Made by a program: the position numbers and the translations under genes. A stretch of 64,000 bases of DNA from an uncultured Pseudomonadota bacterium. Its GTDB lineage: Bacteria > Myxococcota_A > UBA796 > CAJQPC01. Positions within the stretch are counted from its first letter, which is position 1; every line of letters begins with the position of its first letter. The stretch is taken from positions 1-64,000 of the forward strand of contig CAJXRZ010000007.1 of the NCBI GenBank assembly GCA_913060515.1, read 5' to 3'. Below the pieces are notes generated by a model that saw only the letters and a list, made by a program, of their open reading frames with translations, did no database searches and was not told the origin of the DNA. Shown here one piece after another: positions 7,123-16,409 of this stretch.

Positions 7123-8877
7123 CTGTTCGCTACCCCCCTGGGCCTGCTTGGACTGATTGGGCTGCCTGTGGTGGTTGGCCTGCACCTGTACCGCCGCCAG
7201 GCGCAGCCCAAGGAAGTGAGCGCGACCTTCCTCTGGGAGGCCATCGGCAGCCCCAAAGGCTCCGGGCGCACCCGCCAGCCCCTGCACCACTCCCCCAGCT
7301 TCTGGCTGGAGCTGCTCGCGGTCCTGCTCATCACCTTGGTCCTGGCCGGCCCGCAAGGCTGCGCGGGTCAAGCGGAGCACCGGGTGGTGGTGCTGGACGA
7401 CTCGGCCTCCATGCAGGCCTCGGAGGAGCAAGCCCGTGACGCGCTGGAGGACGCGCTGAAGGGTCTGCGCGCTCGGGACACGGTCAGTGTGGTGCTCTCC
7501 GGTCCCTCTCCCCGCATGCTGGTCGGTCCGCAGGCGCTGCGGGAAGAGGCCCAGAGCGCCGTGGAGCGCTGGGACCCAGCGTCCTCGGACCACAGCCTCG
7601 GTCCCGCTGTGGACCTGGGCCTTCAGCTCTCGGAGGGCGGCGCGGTCACCCTGATCAGCGACCACTTCGCCCCCGAGGCCTGGCCCGATGAAGTGGGCTT
7701 GGTCTCCGTGGGCACACCGGCGAACAACGTGGGCCTGACCCATGCCAGTCGGGTTCGCGGCGCCAAGGATGAAGACCTGGTCTTCGTGGTGCTGCGCAGC
7801 TTCTCCAACACGACGGTCAAGGGCACCCTGAGCCTCTGGCAGGACGAGCAGCAGCTCTGGAGCCAAGGGGTCTCCCTCACGCCCGACCAGAGTGTGGAGC
7901 ACAACCTGCCCATCCCGCACAGCACCGGCTTGGTGCGCTTGGAGTTCCGGGGCGAGAAGGGCAACACCCTGGCCAGTGACGATGTGGCCTGGCTGGCGCC
8001 TCTGCCGCCTCGCACCCTTGGCGTACACATGGCCCTGGGAGCCGAGCAAGCCAAGGCCCTGGGCCTGGACGCCAAGGGCGAGCGCTGGGCCGATCTGCTC
8101 CAGGACGCGGTCCTGGTCTCCGCCGAGCGGGCCCACCTGATTCTCGGACCCAGCGGTGTGAGCTTGGGTCCCAAGGCCTGGTCCATCGAGATCCCCAGCC
8201 CTGCGGAGAGCCAGGCGCTGTTGGGCCCCTTCCTCTTGGACAAGGAGCACCCCCTGACCCGCGGCATGAGCCTGGAGGGCGTGCTCTGGAGCGTGCCGGC
8301 CAAGAACACCGCCACCGGGACCGCCCTGATCAGCGCCGGTCAGAGCACCTTGATCAGCCAAGACGAGCGGCGAATCCAGGTACACATCGATCCTGCACGC
8401 AGCACCCTGGCCCGCTCCCCCGATTGGCCGATCCTGTTGCTCAACGCCGCTGAGCTGCGCCGGGCCTCGCTGCCGGGACTTAGTCAGAGCAGCACCCAGG
8501 TGGGACAGGAGCTGGTCTGGCGGAACGCAGCCCCCGGCGCCTGGATCCTCACGGACCCCAAGGGGCAGACCCGCGCGCTGCCCGTGCAGACCGACCTGGA
8601 CATCGGCGGCTTGTACCGCCCCGGCGTGTGGACCCTGCAGAGAGACCAGGACCCGCCGGCCTGGATCGCGGTGAACGCCCTGGACCCACTGGAGAGCGAG
8701 CTCCGCGAATTGAGCGAGGGCGAGCGTGCTGCGGCCGCCCCAGCAGGAGCCGCTCAGGACCACGGCGTGAAGGTCAGCGAGACGGCCCTGTTGGTCTTCC
8801 TGCTCCTGATCTTTGCGCTGGACTGGTGGGCCCTGCGCAACAACGACGCCTTGCGCATGCCCGGAGCCCTGGCGTGA
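7123..8877 (+). CDS. BatA-like membrane protein with vWA domain
   Basis: 584 residues in the layout of BatA/aerotolerance proteins. An N-terminal hydrophobic segment (FATPLGLLGLIGLPVVVGLHL) is followed by a second helix (about 62-80), a vWA domain with metal-site DDSASM (92-97), a long extracytoplasmic region and a final helix (LLVFLLLIFALDWWAL) near the C-terminus. No ATG or GTG precedes the first helix. CTG at 7123 has AGGAG (7113-7117) exactly 5 bases upstream and restores the family N-terminus, so I take it as the start; otherwise translation would begin at about 7168 and lose half the first helix. It overlaps the next gene by GTGA. Confidence 0.82.
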   Translation: MFATPLGLLGLIGLPVVVGLHLYRRQAQPKEVSATFLWEAIGSPKGSGRTRQPLHHSPSFWLELLAVLLITLVLAGPQGCAGQAEHRVVVLDDSASMQASEEQARDALEDALKGLRARDTVSVVLSGPSPRMLVGPQALREEAQSAVERWDPASSDHSLGPAVDLGLQLSEGGAVTLISDHFAPEAWPDEVGLVSVGTPANNVGLTHASRVRGAKDEDLVFVVLRSFSNTTVKGTLSLWQDEQQLWSQGVSLTPDQSVEHNLPIPHSTGLVRLEFRGEKGNTLASDDVAWLAPLPPRTLGVHMALGAEQAKALGLDAKGERWADLLQDAVLVSAERAHLILGPSGVSLGPKAWSIEIPSPAESQALLGPFLLDKEHPLTRGMSLEGVLWSVPAKNTATGTALISAGQSTLISQDERRIQVHIDPARSTLARSPDWPILLLNAAELRRASLPGLSQSSTQVGQELVWRNAAPGAWILTDPKGQTRALPVQTDLDIGGLYRPGVWTLQRDQDPPAWIAVNALDPLESELRELSEGERAAAAPAGAAQDHGVKVSETALLVFLLLIFALDWWALRNNDALRMPGALA

Positions 8878-11681
8878 TTTCACTCCTGCTTCCCGAGCTG
8901 CTCCTCCTCGCCCTTCCGGCGGGCGCGCTCTGGTGGGTCACGCGACCTGCCGGGCGGGGTGCCCAGGTGCTTCGCGCCGTCGTCCTGGGCGTGGTCGTGC
9001 TGGCCATTGCCGGTCCCATCCTGCGCCGTCCCGTCAGCGGGCGAGACGTAGTGGTCGTGGTGGACCGAAGCGGGAGCATGCCGGAGGAGAGTCAAGAGCG
9101 CGCGATGGAGCTCATCCGTCTGCTGGAGGAATCCAGAGACAGCGGAGACCGGGTCGGCATCGTCTCCGTCGGCGAGGGCGCCACGATCGAGCGGCCCAAC
9201 AGCGCCAGCGCACGCTTCGAGAGCTTCTCCACCGCAGCGGACGCCCAGGCCAGCGACATCGGCGCTGGGATCGACCTGGCCATCTCCATGATTCCCCAGG
9301 AGCGGGCCGGCACCATCGTGCTGCTCAGCGATGGCCGCAGCACCGAAGGCAGTCCTCTGCCCTCGGCACGACGCGCCGCCGCCCGGGGCATTCCCATCAC
9401 CACCCGGGAGCTCTCCAAGCCCATGGCCAAAGCGGACCTAAGCGTGGCCCGCTTGGACCTGCCCCAGAGCCTGGACGTCGACGAGCCCTTTCAGTTCAGC
9501 GGCTGGGTGCGCGCGGACACGGCCCAGGAGGCCACCTGGGTGCTCACCCGAGACGGGGAGACCATCAGCACCGGACGCCAGCGTTTTGAGCCGGGCCTAA
9601 ACCGCTTGGTGTTCCGCGACGCTCTGCCCCAAGCCGGCATTGGGGTCTACCAACTGCAGGTAGAGGCCGCCGCGGGCGACCCACAGCCTCAAAACAACCT
9701 GGGACTGGGCGCGGTGATGGCCAACGGCACCCGCCGGGTCCTGCTGCTCAACGACGCCGGAGCGCCCAGCACCCTGAGCCAGACCCTGACCCAGGCGGGC
9801 ATGGACGTGGCGGTCAGCAGCCCAGAGGCACAGACCATCGACGCGGTGCTGCTCAGCCGCTACCGCAGCGTGATCCTGGAGAACGTCGACGCCGGTCGCT
9901 TGGGTCTGAGCGGTATGTCGGCACTGCGCACTTTCGTGGAGCACCAGGGCGGCGGCCTGCTGATGACCGGTGGCCAGGCCAGCTTTGGTGTCGGCGGCTA
10001 CCACAAGTCTCCCCTTGAGCCGGTGATGCCGGTCTCCTTGGAGCTCAAGCAGGAGCACCGCAAGGTGGGCATGGCGCTGGCCGTCGTGTTGGACCGCAGC
10101 GGCTCGATGGGAGTGGAGGTTCAGCCCAACGTCACCAAGATGGACCTGGCCAACGACGGCACCGCCGCCGCCATCACCCTGCTCTCCCCCATCGACTCCA
10201 TCTCGGTCATCGCCGTGGACTCCGAGCCCCACGTCATCGTCAAGCAGACCCAGGTCACCGACCCGGGCGCCCTGGCCAAAGAGGTGGCGCGAATCGAGTC
10301 CATGGGCGGCGGCATCTACACCCGCGTCGGCCTTGAGGCAGCCTACGCCCAGCTCCTCAAAGCCGAGCAGCGAAACAAGCACGTCATCCTCTTCTCCGAC
10401 GCCGCCGACTCCGTGCAGCAAGAGGGCGTGCCCGCGCTGCTCAAGAAGATGGAGAAGGACGGCATCACCGTCTCCGTCATCGCCCTGGGCACCGACAAGG
10501 ACAGCGATGCAGCCTTCCTGCGCCGCACCGCCGAGCAAGGCAGCGGGGAGGTCTACTTCACCGAGCGCCCAGCTGACCTGCCCCGGCTCTTCGCCATGGA
10601 CACCCTGGTGGCCGCCCGCGCCGCCTTCATCGACACACCGACCTCGGCCACCCCGCTGCCCAGCCTGGTCACCCTGGGGCTGCCAAGCACCAGCTTCCCA
10701 AGGGTGGACGCCTACAACCTGGCGTGGCCCAAGCCCGGCGCCACCGTCGGAGTCCGCACCAACGATGAGAACGCTGCCGTCATCCTCGCCTGGGAGCAGG
10801 CCGGCCTGGGACGGAGCGCCGCCTACACCGGACAGATCGGCGGAGCTCAGGGCCAGTCTTTGGTGCGCTGGCGCCAGTTCTCCAGCTTCTTCGTGACTCT
10901 GACCCGCTGGACCGCCCTGCAGGAGCCCCCCGCCGACTGGTACGCCGAGGTTCAGCGCCAAGGTCGCCAAGGGGTCGTTCGGGTAGAGGTCGCTGCGGAC
11001 CAGAGCGAGCTGCCTGGCACCCTGAGTGCTTCGGTCTCCGGACCCTATGGCACCCTGGAAGAGGTGCTCCTGCAACGGGTGGGCCCCAGCGCCTACCAAG
11101 CCACCATTGAGCTGCCCCCAGAGGGCGTGGCTGTGGGCGTGGTTCAGATCAACGAGCGCAGCGCCCTGAGCTTGCCCCCCTTGGCCCTGCCCCACTCCCC
11201 CGAGTTCGCTCACTTGGAGGACCCCAAGACGGGCAGTCGGAATCTGGAGCGTGTCGCACGCATCACTGGGGGCGGTCCCTTGGGCCGAGCGGACGCTCTC
11301 TGGGACACCCCACAACAGGGCACCGCCGGCAAGGTCATGACACGGCCGCTGCTCATCTTGGCCCTGCTGCTCCTGCTCTTGGAGATTGGCTTGCGTCGCT
11401 TGATGCTCTGGGACCGCATCGCCGCGCTGGCGCCCAAGCGGGACAATTCCAAACCCGGCTTCTTCGCTCGGCGAGCCGCCAAGAAGGCGCAAGCCCCGAG
11501 ACGCTCAAGCGCGCCCAGCAGCGCTCCCAGCGCCGCGCCAAGCCGGGTCGGCGGCAGCAAGTCGACGAGTAGGCCTGCGACCATGCCGGAGCCCCCTCCC
11601 GAGCCGCCCCCCAAGAGCGGCGGCATGGGCAGCGCGATGGACAAGGCGCGCAACAAGGCCGGGCGCAAGCTGAAGCGCTGA
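8874..11681 (+). CDS. membrane protein with two vWA domains
   Basis: 935 residues. Two N-terminal helices (about 3-22 and 32-50) are followed by a first vWA domain with DRSGSM at 64-69, a linker and a Rossmann-like stretch, a second vWA domain with DRSGSM at 407-412, a beta-rich region, a C-terminal helix (LLILALLLLLLEIGL) and a basic Ala/Pro/Ser-rich cytoplasmic tail ending in KAGRKLKR. Both metal-ion-dependent adhesion sites keep D-x-S-x-S. Such proteins usually assemble complexes in the envelope, often with MoxR ATPases; none is visible here. GTG at 8874 overlaps the preceding stop (GTGA), so the two vWA proteins are coupled and probably form one complex. Confidence 0.88.
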   Translation: MISLLLPELLLLALPAGALWWVTRPAGRGAQVLRAVVLGVVVLAIAGPILRRPVSGRDVVVVVDRSGSMPEESQERAMELIRLLEESRDSGDRVGIVSVGEGATIERPNSASARFESFSTAADAQASDIGAGIDLAISMIPQERAGTIVLLSDGRSTEGSPLPSARRAAARGIPITTRELSKPMAKADLSVARLDLPQSLDVDEPFQFSGWVRADTAQEATWVLTRDGETISTGRQRFEPGLNRLVFRDALPQAGIGVYQLQVEAAAGDPQPQNNLGLGAVMANGTRRVLLLNDAGAPSTLSQTLTQAGMDVAVSSPEAQTIDAVLLSRYRSVILENVDAGRLGLSGMSALRTFVEHQGGGLLMTGGQASFGVGGYHKSPLEPVMPVSLELKQEHRKVGMALAVVLDRSGSMGVEVQPNVTKMDLANDGTAAAITLLSPIDSISVIAVDSEPHVIVKQTQVTDPGALAKEVARIESMGGGIYTRVGLEAAYAQLLKAEQRNKHVILFSDAADSVQQEGVPALLKKMEKDGITVSVIALGTDKDSDAAFLRRTAEQGSGEVYFTERPADLPRLFAMDTLVAARAAFIDTPTSATPLPSLVTLGLPSTSFPRVDAYNLAWPKPGATVGVRTNDENAAVILAWEQAGLGRSAAYTGQIGGAQGQSLVRWRQFSSFFVTLTRWTALQEPPADWYAEVQRQGRQGVVRVEVAADQSELPGTLSASVSGPYGTLEEVLLQRVGPSAYQATIELPPEGVAVGVVQINERSALSLPPLALPHSPEFAHLEDPKTGSRNLERVARITGGGPLGRADALWDTPQQGTAGKVMTRPLLILALLLLLLEIGLRRLMLWDRIAALAPKRDNSKPGFFARRAAKKAQAPRRSSAPSSAPSAAPSRVGGSKSTSRPATMPEPPPEPPPKSGGMGSAMDKARNKAGRKLKR

Positions 11682-11756
11682 GATCAAGGGCGCTCTGGAC
11701 TTGGGGTGTAAGCAGAGGCGATCTGGCCTCGTTCTCGGAGCAACTCCGGAGATCTC

Positions 11757-12560
11757 GTGCTCTTTACTCTGCTCCTGGCCTGCTTCTCATCCTCCCGCGC
11801 CCCGGATGCTTTCCCCCTCCGAACCACACTTCAGGACGGTCAGGTGTTGGTCGGCGCGATCCAGACCCCGGTGCTGGAGCTTGAGGGTGGCCTGGGCATT
11901 CTGCGCATTCCGCTGGAGGATGTCGGCGAGATTGCACCGGTAGAGGGAGAGTCCCTGGCAGGCTCCGGCAACCACGTCACGGTGTGGCTGCGAAACGGCT
12001 CCGAGCTGCGCGGTCAATGGGCGGCTCCAGAGCTGGCCCTGAAGGTGAGCGCCGGTGGTGAGCAGGTGCCCGTCGACCTGCCCGTAGACGAGCTGCTGCG
12101 GGTGCAGACCAACGGTCCCCAGGCTTGGCCCGAGTACGAGATTGTGCGGGTCAAGACTACCCACGGCGACGACTTCCTGGTGGACCCCGCAGCGACCCAG
12201 ATCGCCGTGAACAGCAGCTTGGGCGACTTTGCCCCCTTCCTGACCGAGTGCAGGAGCATGGCCCCCATCGACGGGGACCCAAGCGGTGACTGGCGCGTAG
12301 AGCTCAACAACGGAAGCGTGCTGATCGGTCCCCTGGCCGAGGCCGGCTTGACCTTGAAGCTGACCATGGGCCCAGAGCTGGTCCAGGTCCCCCTGGAGAT
12401 GCTGCAGAGCATCGAGCGCCAGGACTGGGCTCAGAACCAGATGCCCATGGAAGAGGCCGGCGACATCATGCAGGAGATCGACGGCGTGTATGCCCCTGCG
12501 CCTGCAGGCGGTCAGTGGTTCAGCAACGACTCCATGCAGCAACGCAAGTTGATGTACTGA
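11757..12560 (+). CDS. lipoprotein with repeated small beta domains
   Basis: 267 residues. The N-terminus MLFTLLLACFSSS ends in a lipobox (LLAC), so the protein is probably lipidated. At least three copies of a roughly 35-residue unit follow, each with an [N/D]G-x-x-L-x-G turn and a hydrophobic strand ending in a V/L-x-x-I/V motif: QDGQVLVGAI, RNGSELRGQW and NNGSVLIGPL. A fourth, looser copy may lie around TTHGDDFLVDP. I do not recognise a named family. GTG at 11757 has CGGAG 5 bases upstream. It follows the vWA pair by 75 bases on the same strand and may belong to the same envelope complex. Confidence 0.72.
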   Translation: MLFTLLLACFSSSRAPDAFPLRTTLQDGQVLVGAIQTPVLELEGGLGILRIPLEDVGEIAPVEGESLAGSGNHVTVWLRNGSELRGQWAAPELALKVSAGGEQVPVDLPVDELLRVQTNGPQAWPEYEIVRVKTTHGDDFLVDPAATQIAVNSSLGDFAPFLTECRSMAPIDGDPSGDWRVELNNGSVLIGPLAEAGLTLKLTMGPELVQVPLEMLQSIERQDWAQNQMPMEEAGDIMQEIDGVYAPAPAGGQWFSNDSMQQRKLMY

Positions 12561-12572
12561 GGCTGCCGGGTC

Positions 12573-13634
12573 CTACTCGCTCCACTCTATCGGCCCCTCC
12601 GCCGGTAGGAACCCTTCACTCTCAAAACCGCGCACCTGACCCAAGAAGGCAAAGCTCATCTCGTTGATCAGACGCTTGGTGGTCTCAGCGTCCAAGAAGT
12701 CATCCCCGCAGCCATTGAAGGTCGGGACCAAGTCGCACATCACCGAGAAGCTGAAGTGGCCTGCCCCTTGAAAGGTCGCAAGGTAGGCCGGCTCGCCGCC
12801 AACCCCCTCGTAGATAGGCGTGACCTGCTGCTCCATGGTCGTCAGGTCATCCAGGCTGCCGCCCATCACCAAGATCGGGGTGCTCTGCTCAGCCAGTCCA
12901 ACATCAAAGGTCTGAGCGCCGACGGGGGTCATCGGAATGGCGGCCCACACGCGGGGGTCAGCACGTTCCAGCAGGTCTTCTTCCGAGAGCGCCGGGATGC
13001 CACAGAGCCAGCCGCCTTCCGCCTCGCAGCGCTGCTCCAGGGCCGGTCGGTCGATCGTGGCCCCCGAGAGGTACAGGGTCGTGAAACCACCGAAGCTGTG
13101 TCCGGCCACCGCAAAGCCCGCGTCGGGGTCAATGCAACCTGAGATGGGACTGTCGGCGCTCTCCGACTGCGCCACTGCCCAGTCAAAGGCATCGGAGATG
13201 TCCTGGGGACGCCGCAAAGCCACCACGTCCCGGTCGATGTCGTCCAGATCAAAGAGCGTGTTGCCCAAGTGGTCCGGCGCCACCACGATGTAGCCATGGG
13301 CCGCGGCCATCTCTGTGAAGAAGGTGGACTGCCAGCGGATGCCACCGTTGCCGTGGGAGAACATCAGGACGGGTCGGGGTTGAGCACATGCCGCGGCACC
13401 CTGACTGCGGGCTTGGCCCGAATAGACCTCGTCAAAGCGAAAGATCGATCCCGCATCCGAGGTCTGTGAGGGGTACCAGACCTGAACCGTCAGCTCTTCT
13501 CCGCCACGGGCTGTGAAGCTGTCTTGGACCGTCACGGCGGTGAAGCTGCCGGCGGAGTCGGGCGCGTCGAAGTGCGGGGACAGATCGCCGGTGTCGGTGG
13601 AGGAGGCGCAGGCGAGGAGGAGGGAGATGAGCAT
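12573..13634 (-). CDS. secreted alpha/beta-hydrolase lipoprotein
   Basis: 353 residues of the dienelactone-hydrolase/PAF-acetylhydrolase-like group. The N-terminus ends in a lipobox (LLLAC) followed by a Ser/Thr/Asp/Gly linker. The hydrolase fold shows HGNGG near 95-100 (oxyanion region), the nucleophile elbow GHSFGG, and a C-terminal GAGHFSF that likely carries the catalytic His. ATG at 13634 is preferred because TTAGCT (13642-13647) lies 7 bases upstream with no Shine-Dalgarno site; GTG at 13640 is the alternative. It probably cleaves esters outside the cytoplasm; the substrate is unknown. Confidence 0.87.
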   Translation of the reverse strand: MLISLLLACASSTDTGDLSPHFDAPDSAGSFTAVTVQDSFTARGGEELTVQVWYPSQTSDAGSIFRFDEVYSGQARSQGAAACAQPRPVLMFSHGNGGIRWQSTFFTEMAAAHGYIVVAPDHLGNTLFDLDDIDRDVVALRRPQDISDAFDWAVAQSESADSPISGCIDPDAGFAVAGHSFGGFTTLYLSGATIDRPALEQRCEAEGGWLCGIPALSEEDLLERADPRVWAAIPMTPVGAQTFDVGLAEQSTPILVMGGSLDDLTTMEQQVTPIYEGVGGEPAYLATFQGAGHFSFSVMCDLVPTFNGCGDDFLDAETTKRLINEMSFAFLGQVRGFESEGFLPAEGPIEWSE

Positions 13635-13641
13635 GGACACA

Positions 13642-13647
13642 AGCTAA
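13642..13647 (-). promoter_or_regulatory. -10-like TTAGCT, leaderless hydrolase gene
   Basis: TTAGCT on the minus strand lies 7 bases before ATG at 13634, with no ribosome-binding site between. Transcription would begin at or next to the start codon. Confidence 0.4.
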
Positions 13648-13784
13648 CCTCCAGAGATGTAGCGCTGCATCCCGCAGGAAGATGGAGCACGCCCTGGACG
13701 GACCTCACCCGCTAAACTCCCCTCCCCTCGGAGCCCGCCCTGTCCCGCGACCACGACAAGCGCACCATCGACCCCTCGGACCCG

Positions 13785-16409
13785 ATGAGCATGTTGGCTG
13801 AAGCGGACCCCTCCGAGCAGGAAGCGCACGAGATCCAAGAGCTCATCGGCGAGGGCGGCATGGGCTCGGTCTGGCGGGTCTGGGACCCCAGGTTGGCCCG
13901 CAGCGTGGCGCTCAAGCGGGTTCATACCCAACGTGGCTCAGCAGCAGACCGGCGCTTTGTGCTCGAAGCCCAAGTCACGGGACGACTACAGCACCCGGGC
14001 ATTCCTCCCGTCTACGAGCTGGGCACAGACACCCAGGGCCGGCCCTACTTCACCATGCGCGAGTTGACGGGCAAGACCCTCTCGGCGCTGTCCTGCGACT
14101 TGCCTCTGGAACGCAAGATCCAGATTCTGGTTCGGGTCTGTGACGCGGTGGCCTATGCCCACGACCAAGGCGTGCTGCACCGGGACCTAAAGCCCGCCAA
14201 CATCCTGATCGGTGACTACGGCGAGGTCATGGTGCTGGACTGGGGCATCGCCAAGTTGATGGACCAGGAAGAAGAGGAGTACGGCGACGACACCGAAGTG
14301 CTGCTCTCCGAGGACCCCCACCTCACGCAGATGGGGGCTGTCCTGGGCACGGTTGGCTTTATGTCCCCCGAGCAAGCCTGCGGGGACCGGGCCCAGCTCG
14401 GCCCGCGCTCAGACGTGTTCTCGATGGGCGCAATGCTCTTCACCATGTGCACCGAAGAGCACCTCTTCGACACCCTGAAACAGAACCAAGACGGGCACTT
14501 TGCGCTCACGGACGACATCCCGCCGGAGCTGCGCGCTGTGTTGACCCGGGCTCTGGCCCCCCAGCCGGAGCAACGCCTGGAATCGGTGCACGCACTGGGC
14601 GAAGAGCTCCAGGCCTGGCTGGATGGACGCCCTCTGGCCAGCATGCAGTACAGCGCTGGCGCTCTGCTCAGTCTGTGGGCCAAGCGACACCAGCGCAGCC
14701 TGATTCTAGGGGCCACCTTGCTCTCGGCCGCCACCCTGCTCGCCGGCGTGGGCCTGGCCAAGTACCTGCAAGACGTCGGCGAGGAGACCCAGCGCGCACA
14801 CACCGCAGAGCACTTGGCCCAGTCCGCGTTGGCACGCACCGAGCTGGCCCGAGGCCAAGCCTTGCTGGCTGCACAGGAGCCCCACCTCGCACGGGCCTCG
14901 CTTCGCCAAGCTGTGCAGGGTCTGCTGGCGACGGGACAAGACCCGACTGCTGCGGCCATGGCGCTCTGGGCGGCAAAGGCTTTCTCTCCTGCCTCCTTGG
15001 GTGAGGGCCTCTGGCAAGAGCACACCCCCAGCTTCGAGATCGAGCGCTACGGCGAGGGCCAACCCCAAGCCCGCCTGCTGCGAGAGGGCCACGCACCCGT
15101 GGAGCTGGGCTTCGCCTACGACTTGTGGATGAACGAGCGCTACGGGGTGCCAAGCTCCTACTACGAGCCGGTGTGGCTCTGGGACTTTGTAGAAGGGCGC
15201 CGAATACGAGCGCTCTGCGCTTCACGATGCCGGGCCTGGGGAAGTCCAGAGGGTGACCTGCTGGCGGTCTACGACGAGAACATCCACCGCATTTGGGTCG
15301 AGGATTTGCTCAGCGGCGAGCAACTCTGGACCCACGACATGCCAGATGCCCAAGCGCTGGTTTGGACCGAGACCGCCCTGGTCGTGGGCGGCGATCTGGA
15401 GACCCTGTTGGTGCTCGAGCGAAGCACTGGACGCGAGCGCCTTCGCTTGGGTGGCCACACGGGTCCTGTACGCGGCTTGCAGGTCCAAGGAGAGCAGCTC
15501 ATTAGCCAGGATGCCCAAGGGGAGACCCTGGCGTGGCCCATGCCCCTGCTGAGCAGCCACGCCATTCATTGGGAGGGTGAGCTCAGCGAGGTCACTGCAA
15601 GCCCGCACACTCTGCTGCTTGGCGGAGTGGGTCACGTGGGCCTGTACGAGCCGGCAGACCTAAGTCTGCGCGTGGACACCCAGGTCCCAGGCAAGGTTCG
15701 GAACGCCGCCCTGGGCACGGACAAGGCCTGGGTCCACCTGGAGGATGGCCGCCTCTTCCACATCGACTTGCAGAGCGGCGCAACCGCCCTGGTCCCTGAA
15801 CTCGCGCTGCGCAGCAACGCCTTTATGCTCACGCCGACCGGGCTGCTCATCGCTGACAGCCGCCAAGGCCTGAGCATGGGTTGGCCCGGCCAAGCGCCCC
15901 GATGGACCCAGCCGGACCCAGAGCTGGGCGTGGTCTGGAGCATCGTGGACGCCGGAGACCAAGCCTGGCTCTCTCTCTGGAGCCAAGAGGCTCTGCTCTG
16001 TGTGGACCAAGACTCCGGCGCCGAGCTGCGCCGCATCCCCTTGCCTGCAGCTCCCTACGGCGGTGACGTGGGGCTCGATGGCGACGTGGCCTTCGCCTTG
16101 GCCAATGGACAGGTGGCCTTGTTTCAAGACCAAGCGCTGCAGCTGCTGGACGGCTCCACAGGCCTGGTCATGGACGTGGCCTTCTCTGAAGATGGCACCC
16201 AGTTGGCCTCGGTATCTTGGGACCGCAGCCTAAGGATCTGGAAGGTCTCCACAGGCGAGCTCTTGGGAGAGCTGCCTTTCTCGGAAACGGTCTTTAGCGT
16301 GCACGCAGCAGGGGCCAATGCCTGGTTTGTGGGAGACGCCGGCTCCAGGGTCTGGAAGGTAGACTTGGGTGCTCAGCTAAACGACTTAGAGAATGGGGCG
16401 GCCAACTAG
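13785..16409 (+). CDS. Ser/Thr protein kinase with extracytoplasmic propeller
   Basis: 874 residues. The kinase domain has the glycine loop GEGGMG (22-27), Lys44, HRDLKPAN (Asp134, Asn139) and DWG (152-154), so it looks active; its activation region carries an unusual acidic stretch (EEEEYGDD). A transmembrane helix at about 305-325 separates it from a long C-terminal region with repeated WD40/quinoprotein-like blades (LVVGGDLETLLVLERSTG; ASVSWDRSLRIWKVSTG). This is a membrane receptor-kinase layout. ATG at 13785 is the conservative start. CTG at 13740, in frame with GGAG 6 bases upstream and TAAACT at 13713-13718, could add 15 residues. The stop overlaps that of the convergent sensor kinase by 4 bases. 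Confidence 0.9.
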   Translation: MSMLAEADPSEQEAHEIQELIGEGGMGSVWRVWDPRLARSVALKRVHTQRGSAADRRFVLEAQVTGRLQHPGIPPVYELGTDTQGRPYFTMRELTGKTLSALSCDLPLERKIQILVRVCDAVAYAHDQGVLHRDLKPANILIGDYGEVMVLDWGIAKLMDQEEEEYGDDTEVLLSEDPHLTQMGAVLGTVGFMSPEQACGDRAQLGPRSDVFSMGAMLFTMCTEEHLFDTLKQNQDGHFALTDDIPPELRAVLTRALAPQPEQRLESVHALGEELQAWLDGRPLASMQYSAGALLSLWAKRHQRSLILGATLLSAATLLAGVGLAKYLQDVGEETQRAHTAEHLAQSALARTELARGQALLAAQEPHLARASLRQAVQGLLATGQDPTAAAMALWAAKAFSPASLGEGLWQEHTPSFEIERYGEGQPQARLLREGHAPVELGFAYDLWMNERYGVPSSYYEPVWLWDFVEGRRIRALCASRCRAWGSPEGDLLAVYDENIHRIWVEDLLSGEQLWTHDMPDAQALVWTETALVVGGDLETLLVLERSTGRERLRLGGHTGPVRGLQVQGEQLISQDAQGETLAWPMPLLSSHAIHWEGELSEVTASPHTLLLGGVGHVGLYEPADLSLRVDTQVPGKVRNAALGTDKAWVHLEDGRLFHIDLQSGATALVPELALRSNAFMLTPTGLLIADSRQGLSMGWPGQAPRWTQPDPELGVVWSIVDAGDQAWLSLWSQEALLCVDQDSGAELRRIPLPAAPYGGDVGLDGDVAFALANGQVALFQDQALQLLDGSTGLVMDVAFSEDGTQLASVSWDRSLRIWKVSTGELLGELPFSETVFSVHAAGANAWFVGDAGSRVWKVDLGAQLNDLENGAAN

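Noticed and set aside
6694-8883. A 729-codon open frame on the minus strand opposite the FHA and vWA genes, and similar long antisense frames elsewhere (4147-6111, 9597-11492, 61903-63372)
   Set aside because: They are mirror frames of high-GC genes with well-supported domains on the other strand and show no recognisable motifs.
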